Source: Planctomycetota bacterium (GTDB lineage Bacteria; Planctomycetota; SZUA-567). From it: 64,000 nucleotides of DNA. The notes beneath the pieces are model-generated. The model was given only the letters and a program-made list of their open reading frames with translations. It was not told the origin of the DNA and did no database searches. A program made the position numbers and the translations under genes. The DNA is taken from the NCBI GenBank assembly GCA_020060765.1, contig JAGUZQ010000052.1:48563-112562 (forward strand), in the 5' to 3' direction. Below are positions 50,859 through 59,761 of this stretch, piece after piece (position 1 is the stretch's first letter; each line of letters opens with the position of its first letter).

Positions 50859-51416
50859 ATGAGGTTCGAGGATTTGCCCAGGGAGAAAATCTTCCGCATC
50901 CGCGCGTTGCTGCTGGATGTGGACGGAGTCATGACTGACGGTGGGATTACCTACACCTCCTCCGGCGAGGAACTGAAAACCTTTAACGCCAAGGATGGCG
51001 CGGGAGTCAAATACTGGCATCGTGCCGGACACGCCAGCGCCATCATCACCGGTCGCAGTTCGCCCATCGTGGAACGGCGGGCGGCGGAACTGGGAATCAC
51101 GGTTGTGGAAATGGGCGCGAAAGTCAAGCTGCCTGCCTTTGAAATGGTTTTACAGAAACTGTCGATCGCACCTGAAGAATGTGTTTACGTCGGCGACGAC
51201 CTGCCGGATCTGCCGCTGATCCGCGCGGCAGGAATCGGCGTGGCGGTTGCTGACGCCGTGGTTGAGGCGAAGGAAACAGCCGACTGGGTGACAGAATTGC
51301 CGGGAGGGCGCGGAGCCGTGCGTGAAGTGATTGAAAAACTTCTTCGCGCGCAGGGGCGTTGGGACGCGCTTATGGCTCGTTATCTGGCAGAAGCCGGGAA
51401 GAATGAATATGCGTAA
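50859..51416 (+). CDS. kdsC: 3-deoxy-D-manno-octulosonate 8-phosphate phosphatase
   Basis: 185 residues from ATG 50859 (GGGGAGGCGGG upstream). This is the C0 HAD phosphatase KdsC: LLLDVDGVMTDGGI holds the nucleophile Asp and acid/base Asp, then SAIITGRSS (motif 2), Lys in KVKLPAFEMVLQ, and YVGDDLPDLPLI (motif 4). It makes Kdo for lipopolysaccharide. The next gene encodes an OstA-repeat protein, mirroring the kdsC-lptC-lptA order of LPS clusters, and overlaps its end by 8 bases. Confidence 0.93.
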   Translation: MRFEDLPREKIFRIRALLLDVDGVMTDGGITYTSSGEELKTFNAKDGAGVKYWHRAGHASAIITGRSSPIVERRAAELGITVVEMGAKVKLPAFEMVLQKLSIAPEECVYVGDDLPDLPLIRAAGIGVAVADAVVEAKETADWVTELPGGRGAVREVIEKLLRAQGRWDALMARYLAEAGKNEYA

Positions 51417-54400
51417 ATTCCGTGCGGTCGAAACCGCGCTGTTCCTGTTGGCGATGACGCTGCTGCTGACCGTTTCCGTGCCTGCGGGCGAGGATAAGCC
51501 TGTCTACAAAAAGGTGCGGTTCCCGCGCTACAAGGACAACCGCATCATCAGCGAGTTGTTCGCCGAGGAAGCCGACGCCATTGAAATGACTGCCGGCAAG
51601 ACCCGCATCAACATCAACGGGGTCAAGGTGCTGGTGTACGACACATCCAAGCCGCTGGACGTCAATTCCGATCCTGACCAGGCACCGCCGGTGAAATTGG
51701 TCATTACTGGCAAGCGCGGCTGTTACGAGCAGATCGCGGGCGAAAACGGCGAGCCGCTGAAACTGTCGCATATTGAGGAAGACGTCCACGTCCTCCGCTA
51801 CGAGTATCCGCCAGACGGCGGTGAGCGGGTGACGACCGAGATTTTTTGTGACAACGCCACCTGGAACAGCAAAAGCGAAACGCTGGAAGGCGAGGGCGCG
51901 GTCACGATCCGCCAGCCCGGCAGCGTTCTGCGCGGAAATGATTTTATCTACAAGCTGGTGCGACGCGACCCGGCCGACAACAGCCCCCTCTCTTTCGATC
52001 GCCCCAACGGTTTCGATCAGGAGCCGGGCGGCTGGTTCCGGCTGAAGCGCGATGTCAGAATGGAGTTTACCCAGAAGCTGTTCGCGCTTCAGCCCCAGGA
52101 GCAGATCGACGGGGTGAAACTGCCGGTGCTGGAGCCGGAGCCTACCGTCATTACCTGCGCGGGGCTGGCGCACCTCGACCTGCTGAAAAAACAGGTGCAG
52201 TTCCAGGATAAGGTCGTGGTGGTCAATCGCCAGGATAACATGACCATGCGCAGCGAACGCCTGCGTGTGTTGATGCACAAAAAAGCCTCCGCTCCCGAGG
52301 AGCGCATCCGCGAAATCATCGCCTGGGACAACGTTTTTATCGACAGCGCCCAGGCCGACAAGAACGCCAGCTTCTCTGCCCGCAGCGAGCACGCCCAGTA
52401 CAAAACCGAAAGCGGCGAGCTGATTCTGCGCAGTCAGAAAGAGGGAACCGATCCGTCGGTGGAGGTCGACCGCAACCGGGTGTCGGCGGCGGTGATCGCC
52501 TTCAATATCCGGGAAGGCGACCTGGACAAGCTGATTGCCTACGGCGGGCGCGGGCGGGCGGTGCTGATGAACGCCGTGCTGGAAAACCAGGCCGGGGTCA
52601 AGGAAAAGGTCGACTCTCCCACCGTGGTGCTGTTCGACAAGGATCTGAATTACGACCGCGCCAACAACCGGGCGATCTTCAGCGGCAACGTCAGGCTGGC
52701 GCGCGAGTCGGAGCAGATGACCATGAGCAGCGAAAAACTGCTGGTGGAACTGACGCCCATGAACACGGCCAACCGCAAGCGCAGCATCGATAAAATGACG
52801 GCTGAGGAAAATGTACGAATTACCCAGCCGTCCCAGCAGGCAACTGCCTACCGCGCCGAATTCGATGCCAAAACCCAGAAAACCACCTTGCTGGGATCGC
52901 CGGACGGCCCGCCCCATCCGCAGATCGAACAACCTGGCGTCGCTCAGTTCACCGCGCCGAAAATCACGGTCGAGCAGATCGAAAACGAAACCGGCGACAA
53001 GCCGCATAAACTCATCACCGGCAGCGGCGGGCCGGGCAGTTGCGTGTTCATGCCCCAGGACAAGCAGAAGAAGGCTCCCATGGCCACCCTCGACGTGGAG
53101 GTCACGCCCGACGTCACCGCCTCTCCCGACGCGGTGGCGATCCGTTACGACGACACCATGAAATACGACACGCGCGACAGCCACGCGCAATTCACCAAGA
53201 ATGTGGTCGCTACCACCCAGGAATACGTTCTGCGCAGCAACGAGCTGCACGTTCTCCTGACCCGAACCGAGGATGCCAACCGGGAGCCGCACACCGAGAT
53301 TTCCCGGATCGCGGCAATGGGGGCGGCTACGCTGCACTGGAAACAGCAGCATTTCGAGGCCGAGCGCATCGTGCGCGACGTGCAGCGGAAACTGATCACG
53401 CTCTACGGCGAGAAGGACAAGCCTGCCACTGTCTGGGAAGAAGGAGGCAAGCGCTTCAAGTCGCCCCGCATCATCGCCACTGAAATGGGCGAGACTGTTC
53501 ATGCCGAAGGGCCGGGCGAAATGGTGGTGCCGGACACCAACGGCGTTGCGGTTATTACCTATGCTGAAAACGCGATCTACACCGAATATCCCGACAAGAC
53601 AGGCACCGCGAAACTGCGCAAGGACGTCAGGATGCGCCGCCTCGACAATGGCATGATCGTGGCCGGGGATGAGATGGACGCGGTGCTGGAGGAGACGCCG
53701 GAAGCCGCCGTTGGGGCGGACAAGGGTAAACTGCCGCGCCAGTTGCGCAAGGCCGTTATCCGGGGACATGTGAAAGTCACCCAGGGCAAACAGGTGGCTA
53801 TCGGCGCGACCGGCGAACTGCACGTCAACCCCGCCGGCGACATCGTCATGCTCCACGGCAGCGGCGACAGGCGCGCGGTGGTATACGACGGCAAGGACAT
53901 CGTGCTATTCTCCCCTTCCATCAAGGTCGTGCAGAGTACCGGCATCATAATCGCCGACGGCCCGGGCGAAGTGCGAGTCAACAGCGCCATCAAGCAGGCG
54001 TTAAGCCACGGTGCCGAGGGGGGTGGCGCTGCGAAGCAATACCTGCTTTATTTCGACGGCAGAATGACATACAACTCGCTGGCGCGTAAAATCAAGTTTG
54101 AGAAAAACGTGCGTCTGAAACAGGCTAACGTTTACGGCAACTGCGACGAACTAACCCTGTTATTTGCCGATGTTCCGGCTGGCGGTGGCTCCGATGTCAG
54201 GATAGACAGCCTGGAGGCGGCGGGTAAGGTCAGATTCAAGCGCTATGTGCCTGCCAAGTTCGCCCGCGAACAGGAGGCTGATCCGTTGCTGCGCTACGGC
54301 AAGACCGTCTTCACTAAAAGCGAACAGGCGTTTTTCGACGAGGAGACGCAGACTATCAAGCTCTACGGCGGCCCCCCCGCGCCCATGGCGATCCAGCAGA

Positions 54401-54558
54401 CGCTGGACATAGTCGACAACGGCGAAACCAAGTGCAGCCGGATCCAGTTGCAGGGTGAGACCCTGGAGCTGGATCTGCGCGATGGAGACATCAAGGCCAA
54501 TCCGCGCCCGCAGATCAAGTATCTGAAAAACACCGGGCCGATAGAATTCCAGGAATAG
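51409..54558 (+). CDS. Giant OstA/LptA-repeat protein, probable LPS transport factor
   Basis: 1049 residues from ATG 51409 (GGGAAG 7 bases before; ATG 51403 is alternative). A signal peptide (about 1-25) precedes a long periplasmic region of beta-jellyroll OstA units. Recurring blocks read FQDKVVVVNRQDNMTMRSERL (about 260), FSGNVRLARESEQMTMSSEKL (about 425), FTKNVVATTQEYVLRSNEL (about 590) and FEKNVRLKQANVYGNCDEL (about 900), with further weaker ones. LptA is usually near 180 residues, so this is a multi-unit version, perhaps a periplasm-spanning bridge. It directly follows kdsC; lptB is not seen. Confidence 0.82.
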   Translation: MRKFRAVETALFLLAMTLLLTVSVPAGEDKPVYKKVRFPRYKDNRIISELFAEEADAIEMTAGKTRININGVKVLVYDTSKPLDVNSDPDQAPPVKLVITGKRGCYEQIAGENGEPLKLSHIEEDVHVLRYEYPPDGGERVTTEIFCDNATWNSKSETLEGEGAVTIRQPGSVLRGNDFIYKLVRRDPADNSPLSFDRPNGFDQEPGGWFRLKRDVRMEFTQKLFALQPQEQIDGVKLPVLEPEPTVITCAGLAHLDLLKKQVQFQDKVVVVNRQDNMTMRSERLRVLMHKKASAPEERIREIIAWDNVFIDSAQADKNASFSARSEHAQYKTESGELILRSQKEGTDPSVEVDRNRVSAAVIAFNIREGDLDKLIAYGGRGRAVLMNAVLENQAGVKEKVDSPTVVLFDKDLNYDRANNRAIFSGNVRLARESEQMTMSSEKLLVELTPMNTANRKRSIDKMTAEENVRITQPSQQATAYRAEFDAKTQKTTLLGSPDGPPHPQIEQPGVAQFTAPKITVEQIENETGDKPHKLITGSGGPGSCVFMPQDKQKKAPMATLDVEVTPDVTASPDAVAIRYDDTMKYDTRDSHAQFTKNVVATTQEYVLRSNELHVLLTRTEDANREPHTEISRIAAMGAATLHWKQQHFEAERIVRDVQRKLITLYGEKDKPATVWEEGGKRFKSPRIIATEMGETVHAEGPGEMVVPDTNGVAVITYAENAIYTEYPDKTGTAKLRKDVRMRRLDNGMIVAGDEMDAVLEETPEAAVGADKGKLPRQLRKAVIRGHVKVTQGKQVAIGATGELHVNPAGDIVMLHGSGDRRAVVYDGKDIVLFSPSIKVVQSTGIIIADGPGEVRVNSAIKQALSHGAEGGGAAKQYLLYFDGRMTYNSLARKIKFEKNVRLKQANVYGNCDELTLLFADVPAGGGSDVRIDSLEAAGKVRFKRYVPAKFAREQEADPLLRYGKTVFTKSEQAFFDEETQTIKLYGGPPAPMAIQQTLDIVDNGETKCSRIQLQGETLELDLRDGDIKANPRPQIKYLKNTGPIEFQE

Positions 54559-54560
54559 AC

Positions 54561-55346
54561 ATGCGCACGGCTTCGAAAAGCGTAGACGAAATCATCAGCC
54601 GCACAGAGACCCTGCTGGGTGAAGGCAGGCGCGAGGAAGCGGGCGAATTCCTGTTCGCCGCCTGGGAGGAAAGCCCGGATGACGCAACGCTCGCTAACGC
54701 CTATGCCGTGCTCTGCGCTCGCCTGGGTCGGACGGAGGAGGCGCGGCGGATTATGGACGTGCTGGCAGATCAATATCCCACGGACGCCATGCTGATAAAT
54801 AATCGCGGTTACCTCTGTCTGCAACTGGGTGATTTGCCGGAAGCGAAAGCGTGCTTTCTGCGTGCCTTGCAACTGGAGCCGGGCGATGCGGAGGTAATGA
54901 CCAATCTCGGTATCGCCCTGGAACGGGAAGGTCGCGAGGCCGACGCGCTGGGCATGTTCGAACAGGCTTTGGAGAGAGACCCGGATAATGTGTCTGCGCT
55001 CAACAATCGCGGAGTGATTTTGCGACGGCTGGGACGCATGTCAGAGGCGGGCGAAGCGTTCCTGCAGGCGCTGGAACTCGATCCCGAAGACGCCAGCGCC
55101 GCCAACAATCTCGGTTGCGTGGAGCGGTCGCAGGGGAATATGGGCGAGGCGGTCGGCTATTTTGCGCGCGCGGTGCAGCTCAATCCCGCCAGCGCTGTCA
55201 GTCGACGCAACCTTGCCTTGGCTTACGCCGAAACCGGAGACATCGAATCCGCGCGCGAGGTTTTCCATGCCTTGCTGGAACTGGCGCAGGACGGGCCGCT
55301 GGCGGAGGAAGCCCGCGCGTGGCTGGCGGCGCGACAACGAGACTAG
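54561..55346 (+). CDS. TPR-repeat protein
   Basis: 261 residues of near-continuous tetratricopeptide repeats. Units such as NRGYLCLQLGDLPEAKACFLRALQLEP, NLGIALEREGREADALGMFEQALERDP and NNLGCVERSQGNMGEAVGYFARAVQLNP show the W/L-G-Y-A-F-A-P spacing. There is no signal peptide, so it is probably cytoplasmic. It starts 2 bases after the OstA-repeat gene and belongs to that operon. It may be an adaptor for envelope assembly, but no partner is shown. Confidence 0.85.
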   Translation: MRTASKSVDEIISRTETLLGEGRREEAGEFLFAAWEESPDDATLANAYAVLCARLGRTEEARRIMDVLADQYPTDAMLINNRGYLCLQLGDLPEAKACFLRALQLEPGDAEVMTNLGIALEREGREADALGMFEQALERDPDNVSALNNRGVILRRLGRMSEAGEAFLQALELDPEDASAANNLGCVERSQGNMGEAVGYFARAVQLNPASAVSRRNLALAYAETGDIESAREVFHALLELAQDGPLAEEARAWLAARQRD

Positions 55347-55493
55347 GCGCACAAGCAAAGGTCAATTTGCATGAAAAGAATCCAAAAACTCTGGTGTAAG
55401 GTTGGCTCCGAGATTATGTGCGTCGCGCCCGGAGAAATGCTTTCGGTTGAATAAATATCATTTGTGCCACAGATATTTCAGGGAGAGAATCGC

Positions 55494-56291
55494 ATGAAAA
55501 GCAGAATTATTATCGCTGTTTTGTTAACCTCGGCACTGTCGCTGTGTCCCGGCTGCGTAACGAAAAAGGTGAAAAGCTTGGTGCGGAGTCTAAAGAACGA
55601 TAACGGATACAAAATGCCCACCGACAGTAGCCTTGAAATAGAGCCTAACGACACCAAAACGCCGGTTCACAAGACTACCAACGAGGAAATGAAGAACGAG
55701 GCCGCAGAATTACAGAACGCCAACGGCCTGCGCGCCTGCCAGAAAAGTGATTACCATACAGCGCTGTCGTGTTTTCAGCAGGCCGTGCGACTCAGCCCCG
55801 AGGTGGCGGAATACCGCAATAATCTTGGCCGCACCTGGTACTGGCTGGGCGAGTATGATCTGGCGCTTCAGGAGCTGAAGGCGGCGCTGGCGCTGGCTCA
55901 GGACAATGTGTCGATCTTGTCCAACATCGGCGACACCTACCGGCAGAAAGGCGATTACGCCGAAGCGGTGAAGGCGTACCATAACGCGTTGGAAATCAAG
56001 CCGGATTTCGCCCGGCTGCACTACGAGTTGGGCAACCTGTTTTTGAAACAGAACGAAATGGACAAGGCCGAATACCGCTTGAACAAGGCGATCATGCTGG
56101 ATGGCGGCTATAATCGCGCGATTCTCGCCCGGGTCATCCTGTATCACCTCACCGACCGCGACCTGCTGGCGTGGGAGGATGTCAAAACCCTGCAAAGCCG
56201 CAACTTCGATATCCGGCCAGACCTGAAAAACGCCATTCTGGAAAAGATCGAAAAAAGCAAGAACCAGGATCGCTTTCGTCCGGCGCATTAA
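55494..56291 (+). CDS. TPR lipoprotein
   Basis: 265 residues from ATG 55494 (GGGAGAG upstream). The signal ends in LCPGC, a somewhat unusual lipobox with the acylated Cys at about 21. After a polar linker, three TPR-like units follow (CFQQAVRLSPEVAEYRNNLG, LSNIGDTYRQKGDYAEAVKA, LGNLFLKQNEMDKAEYRLNK). It resembles PilW/NlpI-type lipoproteins that organise envelope complexes. The C-terminus is basic. Confidence 0.82.
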   Translation: MKSRIIIAVLLTSALSLCPGCVTKKVKSLVRSLKNDNGYKMPTDSSLEIEPNDTKTPVHKTTNEEMKNEAAELQNANGLRACQKSDYHTALSCFQQAVRLSPEVAEYRNNLGRTWYWLGEYDLALQELKAALALAQDNVSILSNIGDTYRQKGDYAEAVKAYHNALEIKPDFARLHYELGNLFLKQNEMDKAEYRLNKAIMLDGGYNRAILARVILYHLTDRDLLAWEDVKTLQSRNFDIRPDLKNAILEKIEKSKNQDRFRPAH

Positions 56292-56460
56292 CGCGAGCAA
56301 GAAACGCCATTTTTTACTGTTGTCTGTGCCTTCACCACCTCTCGGGCCCAAACCGAGGCCAGCATAAGCATAAAGGAACACCTACAAAAAGACCCGCGTC
56401 GAGTGCCAGATACACTTCCGCGTCTTGTTGTTGATGCCGGGAGACCCGTTCAGGATGCCG

Positions 56461-57342
56461 TCAGGCCTTGATGTAGGCGGTGCCGAAGAAACTCGAGAGA
56501 AGCTCGTTAAGCTGATTGTGAACCGTCACCTCGTAGCGACCGAGGGTTCGACTCCGGCTCGTTTCGCGCGCGGTCGCGGTCAGCATATCGCCGGGGAGAC
56601 CGGAACGATGAAACTGAATATGCCCGTCGATCGCGAGGGCGGACGGGCCGTAAGCGTTTGAGGCCGAAGCAAAGGCAAAGTCGGCGAGTGTGAACAAAAC
56701 CCCGCCGTGAACGACGCCGACGCCGTTCAAGTGACGCGGTTCGATTCGCAGTTCCGCTTCCGCTGTTCCGGGCTCAACCGTTAGCAATCGGACGCCGGTA
56801 GTTTTGGCAAAGGCGTCGTCCTCCATCCGCTCGCGGGGATTGTCCTTGATGGCTTGCTTGTGCGGTTCCTTCACTCCGCCAGTACTTGAAGAAACCCGGC
56901 AAGCTTCTCCGGACGACTCGAATAGATCGACCTTTCCGAGAACGCCGATGCCTGCCTTTTTCAATGCACGGATGGCATCGTCGGGCTTGTCGAAACGGAA
57001 AAGCAAGACCGCCGCGTTTTCCCGGCGGTAGGCAAAGGCGTACATATATTCGATATTCAAGCCTGCCGTATCGACAACCGCCAGGATGCGCTGCAATCCG
57101 CCCGGCTCGTCCATAATTTCAGTCGCCACCATTTCGGTGACATTGACGACGAAGCCTTTCGCTTCCAGCACGGATTTCGCTTTCTCCCAGTCCTTGACGA
57201 TAAGACGCAGAATCCCGAATTGCTGCGTGTCGGCAAGCGAGAGCGTGAGAATGCTGATACCCGCAACCGACAGCGCCTTGCACGCGGCGTCGAGATGGCC
57301 GGGTTTATTTTCCAGAAATATCGACAACTGATGGATTTTCAT
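56461..57342 (-). CDS. ACT-ACT-PaaI fusion: aromatic-CoA sensor plus thioesterase
   Basis: 293 residues from ATG 57342 (AAGGAGGATGC). Two ACT domains come first (HQLSIFLENKPGHLDAACKA and LQRILAVVDTAGLNIEYMYA), as in the stand-alone ACT proteins found next to phenylacetate-CoA ligase. After a polar linker (about 140-175) a PaaI-type hotdog thioesterase follows, with HLNGVGVVHGGVLFTLADFAFA, where the HGG loop and acidic residue are typical. The domain order is unusual. It would couple ligand sensing to hydrolysis of aryl-CoA made by the PaaK encoded next on the same strand. Confidence 0.87.
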   Translation of the reverse strand: MKIHQLSIFLENKPGHLDAACKALSVAGISILTLSLADTQQFGILRLIVKDWEKAKSVLEAKGFVVNVTEMVATEIMDEPGGLQRILAVVDTAGLNIEYMYAFAYRRENAAVLLFRFDKPDDAIRALKKAGIGVLGKVDLFESSGEACRVSSSTGGVKEPHKQAIKDNPRERMEDDAFAKTTGVRLLTVEPGTAEAELRIEPRHLNGVGVVHGGVLFTLADFAFASASNAYGPSALAIDGHIQFHRSGLPGDMLTATARETSRSRTLGRYEVTVHNQLNELLSSFFGTAYIKA

Positions 57343-57369
57343 GCATCCTCCTTGGCCGGAATCCGGCAT

Positions 57370-58701
57370 TCATTTTGCCCGTTCGTCGATCACGCGCTTG
57401 GCCTTCCCTTCGCTCCGGGGAATCGCGTTCGGTTCGACTAGACGTACCTCCACACGGATCGTCAGTACCCGCTCGATCGCCGCCGCGATGCGGGCCTGGA
57501 GCGATTCAAGTTCGCTTACACGGTCGCTGAACACCTCGGGCGTAACTTCGACGCGCACCACCATTTGGTCGAGTCCCTTTTCCCTTCGAAGCACGATCTG
57601 GTAATGCGGCACGGCTCCTTCGACGGTCAGGAGCGCGCTCTCTACCTGCGAGGGGAAGACGTTGATCCCTCGGATGATGAACATGTCGTCAGCGCGGCGG
57701 CCGATGCGCCGGATGCGCCGGATCGTGCGACCGCACGCGCATGGCTCGGGCATGATCGTGGTGATGTCCCGCGTGCGATAGCGGATCATCGGCATGGCGT
57801 ACTTGCTGAGCGTGGTAAAGACGAGTTCCCCTTCCACGCCGTCCGGGAGCGGTTCGCCCGTTTCGGGATCGATGATCTCCGGATAGAAGTGATCCTCGAA
57901 AATATGGAGGCCGTTCTGCTCGCGGCATTCCGCGCCCACGCCGGGACCGACGATTTCGCTCAGGCCATAGATATCGTAGGCCTTGATCCCCGAACCCGCT
58001 TCGATATGGTCGCGCATCGCATCGGTCCACGGTTCGGCACCAAAGATGCCAGCGCGGAGGGGAAGCTCCTTCAGGTCGATACCCATCTCGTTCGCTCGTT
58101 CCATGATGTGCAGGAAGTAGCTGGGAGTGCAGCAGATCGCGTTCGTGCCGAAATCCTTCATCAGCATGATCTGGCGGTCGGTATTGCCGCCGCTGACGGG
58201 AATCACGGTCGCTCCGAGCGCTTCCGCGCCGTAATGCGCACCGAGGCCGCCGGTGAACAATCCGTAGCCATAGGCGTTCTGGATGATGTCGCCCTGGTGC
58301 AAGCCGTAAGCGGCGAAGGCACGCATCATGGCGTTGGACCAAACGTCGATATCGGCTTTCGTATAGGCGACGACAATCGGTTTTCCGGTCGTGCCGCTGG
58401 AGGCGTGCAGCCGGACTATGTCCTTCATCGGCGCGGCGAAAAGTCCGAAGGGATAGGTATCGCGCAGGTCAGTCTTGACCGTGAACGGAAAAAGGGCGAG
58501 GTCGGAGAGTTGTTTCAAGTGGCTCGGAGTCAAGCTTCGTTCGTCGCAACGTGCGCGAAAATGCTCCACGTTCGCGTAGGCATGCGCGATAATGGCGCCA
58601 AGGCGATGAAGCTGCAATTCCCGCAGGCGTTCGGATTGAAGATAATCGATGGCGCTAACCGGATGGAATTCACTCTCAAAGTCGCGGCAGAGTTCGCTCA
58701 T
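57370..58701 (-). CDS. paaK: Phenylacetate-CoA ligase
   Basis: 443 residues, the family length. AMP-binding motifs are complete: LHASSGTTGKPIVVAYT (P-loop), YGLSEIVGPGVG, and GELVFTTLSKYAMPMIRYRTRDIT, with a C-terminal swivelling domain containing IRGINVFPSQVE. It activates phenylacetate or a similar aromatic acid with ATP and CoA. Co-encoded with the ACT/thioesterase fusion; in anaerobes this pair is often next to aromatic amino-acid fermentation genes, which are not in the window. Confidence 0.95.
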   Translation of the reverse strand: MSELCRDFESEFHPVSAIDYLQSERLRELQLHRLGAIIAHAYANVEHFRARCDERSLTPSHLKQLSDLALFPFTVKTDLRDTYPFGLFAAPMKDIVRLHASSGTTGKPIVVAYTKADIDVWSNAMMRAFAAYGLHQGDIIQNAYGYGLFTGGLGAHYGAEALGATVIPVSGGNTDRQIMLMKDFGTNAICCTPSYFLHIMERANEMGIDLKELPLRAGIFGAEPWTDAMRDHIEAGSGIKAYDIYGLSEIVGPGVGAECREQNGLHIFEDHFYPEIIDPETGEPLPDGVEGELVFTTLSKYAMPMIRYRTRDITTIMPEPCACGRTIRRIRRIGRRADDMFIIRGINVFPSQVESALLTVEGAVPHYQIVLRREKGLDQMVVRVEVTPEVFSDRVSELESLQARIAAAIERVLTIRVEVRLVEPNAIPRSEGKAKRVIDERAK

Positions 58702-58924
58702 GTATGTCCTTTCGATGCAACATCGATCTCGATTGCATGGCTGACGTCAACCAGGTTCTCCATCATTATCACTGAGTCGCTACAGTGCGTTGCCGAATTT
58801 AGATGATAAGTCTATTGTTCGGAACTTGCGGATATTGTCAAGCGTGAATATGGAACATCTCTGTTCTGCTCCGTCAAGGGATGCTCTTGACAAAGTCTTT
58901 TTGGAAAAAAAAACAACCGCTGAC

Positions 58925-58952
58925 TTGACAATGCTAAAACATATTGTATTCT
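58925..58952 (+). promoter_or_regulatory. Sigma-70 promoter of the IclR gene
   Basis: A perfect TTGACA at 58925-58930 and TATTCT at 58947-58952 with a 16-base spacer, 34 bases before the start codon. Confidence 0.75.
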
Positions 58953-58966
58953 ACCTAGAAGAATAC
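58946..58966 (+). promoter_or_regulatory. Putative operator (GTATTCT-N7-AGAATAC)
   Basis: An exact 7-bp inverted repeat (58946-58952 and 58960-58966) covers the -10 box and the transcription start. Its position fits autorepression by the IclR regulator encoded downstream. Binding by that protein is inference. Confidence 0.6.
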
Positions 58967-58986
58967 TATTCCACATGGAGGAACTT

Positions 58987-59751
58987 ATGCGTGAAATCCC
59001 TGTTGCGGTTGTGAAAAAAGCGTTTGATTTGCTGGAAATGATCGTGTTCGACGCTCCGGCGGGTGAAGGCTTGGCGTTGTCGGAGCTGGCGCGACGGATG
59101 GAGATGCCGCAGAATTCTGCCAGAAACATTCTGAAATCTATGATTGCCTGCGGATTCGTCGAACAGAATTCGGACGCCAAATACTTTGCCGGAGCGAAAT
59201 GTCACCGGATGGGGAGGTGGAACAGGCTGATATCAGAGACAACGGCACAGGCTATCCAGGAGCACCTGGCCGCGCTTACGGCTGAAATCGAGGAAGCTAC
59301 GGTGTTCGCGACTCTGCACGGCGGCAACCGGGTTGTTCTTGCTAGAATTGAAGCATCGCAGGCTATACAGGTCAGGCAGGCGCTGATTCAAAACGAACGG
59401 TTTTACAGCACGCCAACCGGCAGGGTGATGACTGCCTATGCCTCGCCGGATGAGTTCGCACAGATCATCGCACGTCAGGGATTCCCGGGCGCGTCCTGGG
59501 GCGGGATCGACGATGAAGCGGATTTACGTGCGGCAGGTGAGGATATTCGAACTGCCGGGGAGAGTGTGATTGTGGAAAGGCAGGTGGTTGCGTTTGCCCG
59601 CCCCGTGTTGGGACAAAACGGGGAGTTTATCGGTGCGCTTGGTTGTTACGCGCCGAATTTTCGGTGTCCCGAAACGTCTTGGGAAAAAATCCGGCAAGCG
59701 ATGAAGCTGACGGTTGCGGGTTTGGAGCAGAGTTGGGAAAACTTCCAATAG
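58987..59751 (+). CDS. IclR-family transcriptional regulator
   Basis: 254 residues from ATG 58987 (GGAGG 5 bases before; an ATG at 58975 is alternative). The winged HTH is LALSELARRMEMPQNSARNILKSM, followed by the GAF-like ligand domain with TGRVMTAYASPDEF and a C-terminal SVIVERQVVAFARPVLG, FIGALGCYAPNFR. It is transcribed toward the iron-sulfur protein gene 10 bases downstream and probably controls it. A palindrome covers its own promoter. Confidence 0.92.
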   Translation: MREIPVAVVKKAFDLLEMIVFDAPAGEGLALSELARRMEMPQNSARNILKSMIACGFVEQNSDAKYFAGAKCHRMGRWNRLISETTAQAIQEHLAALTAEIEEATVFATLHGGNRVVLARIEASQAIQVRQALIQNERFYSTPTGRVMTAYASPDEFAQIIARQGFPGASWGGIDDEADLRAAGEDIRTAGESVIVERQVVAFARPVLGQNGEFIGALGCYAPNFRCPETSWEKIRQAMKLTVAGLEQSWENFQ

Positions 59752-59761
59752 GAGAATGGTC

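Noticed and set aside
51370..53856. An 828-codon open frame on the minus strand
   Set aside because: It lies fully opposite the OstA-repeat gene in a GC-rich stretch, has no ribosome site and reads as His/Val/Gly-rich low complexity typical of antisense shadows.
58790..59014. A 74-codon frame overlapping the IclR promoter
   Set aside because: It covers the clear promoter and operator and has no ribosome site.
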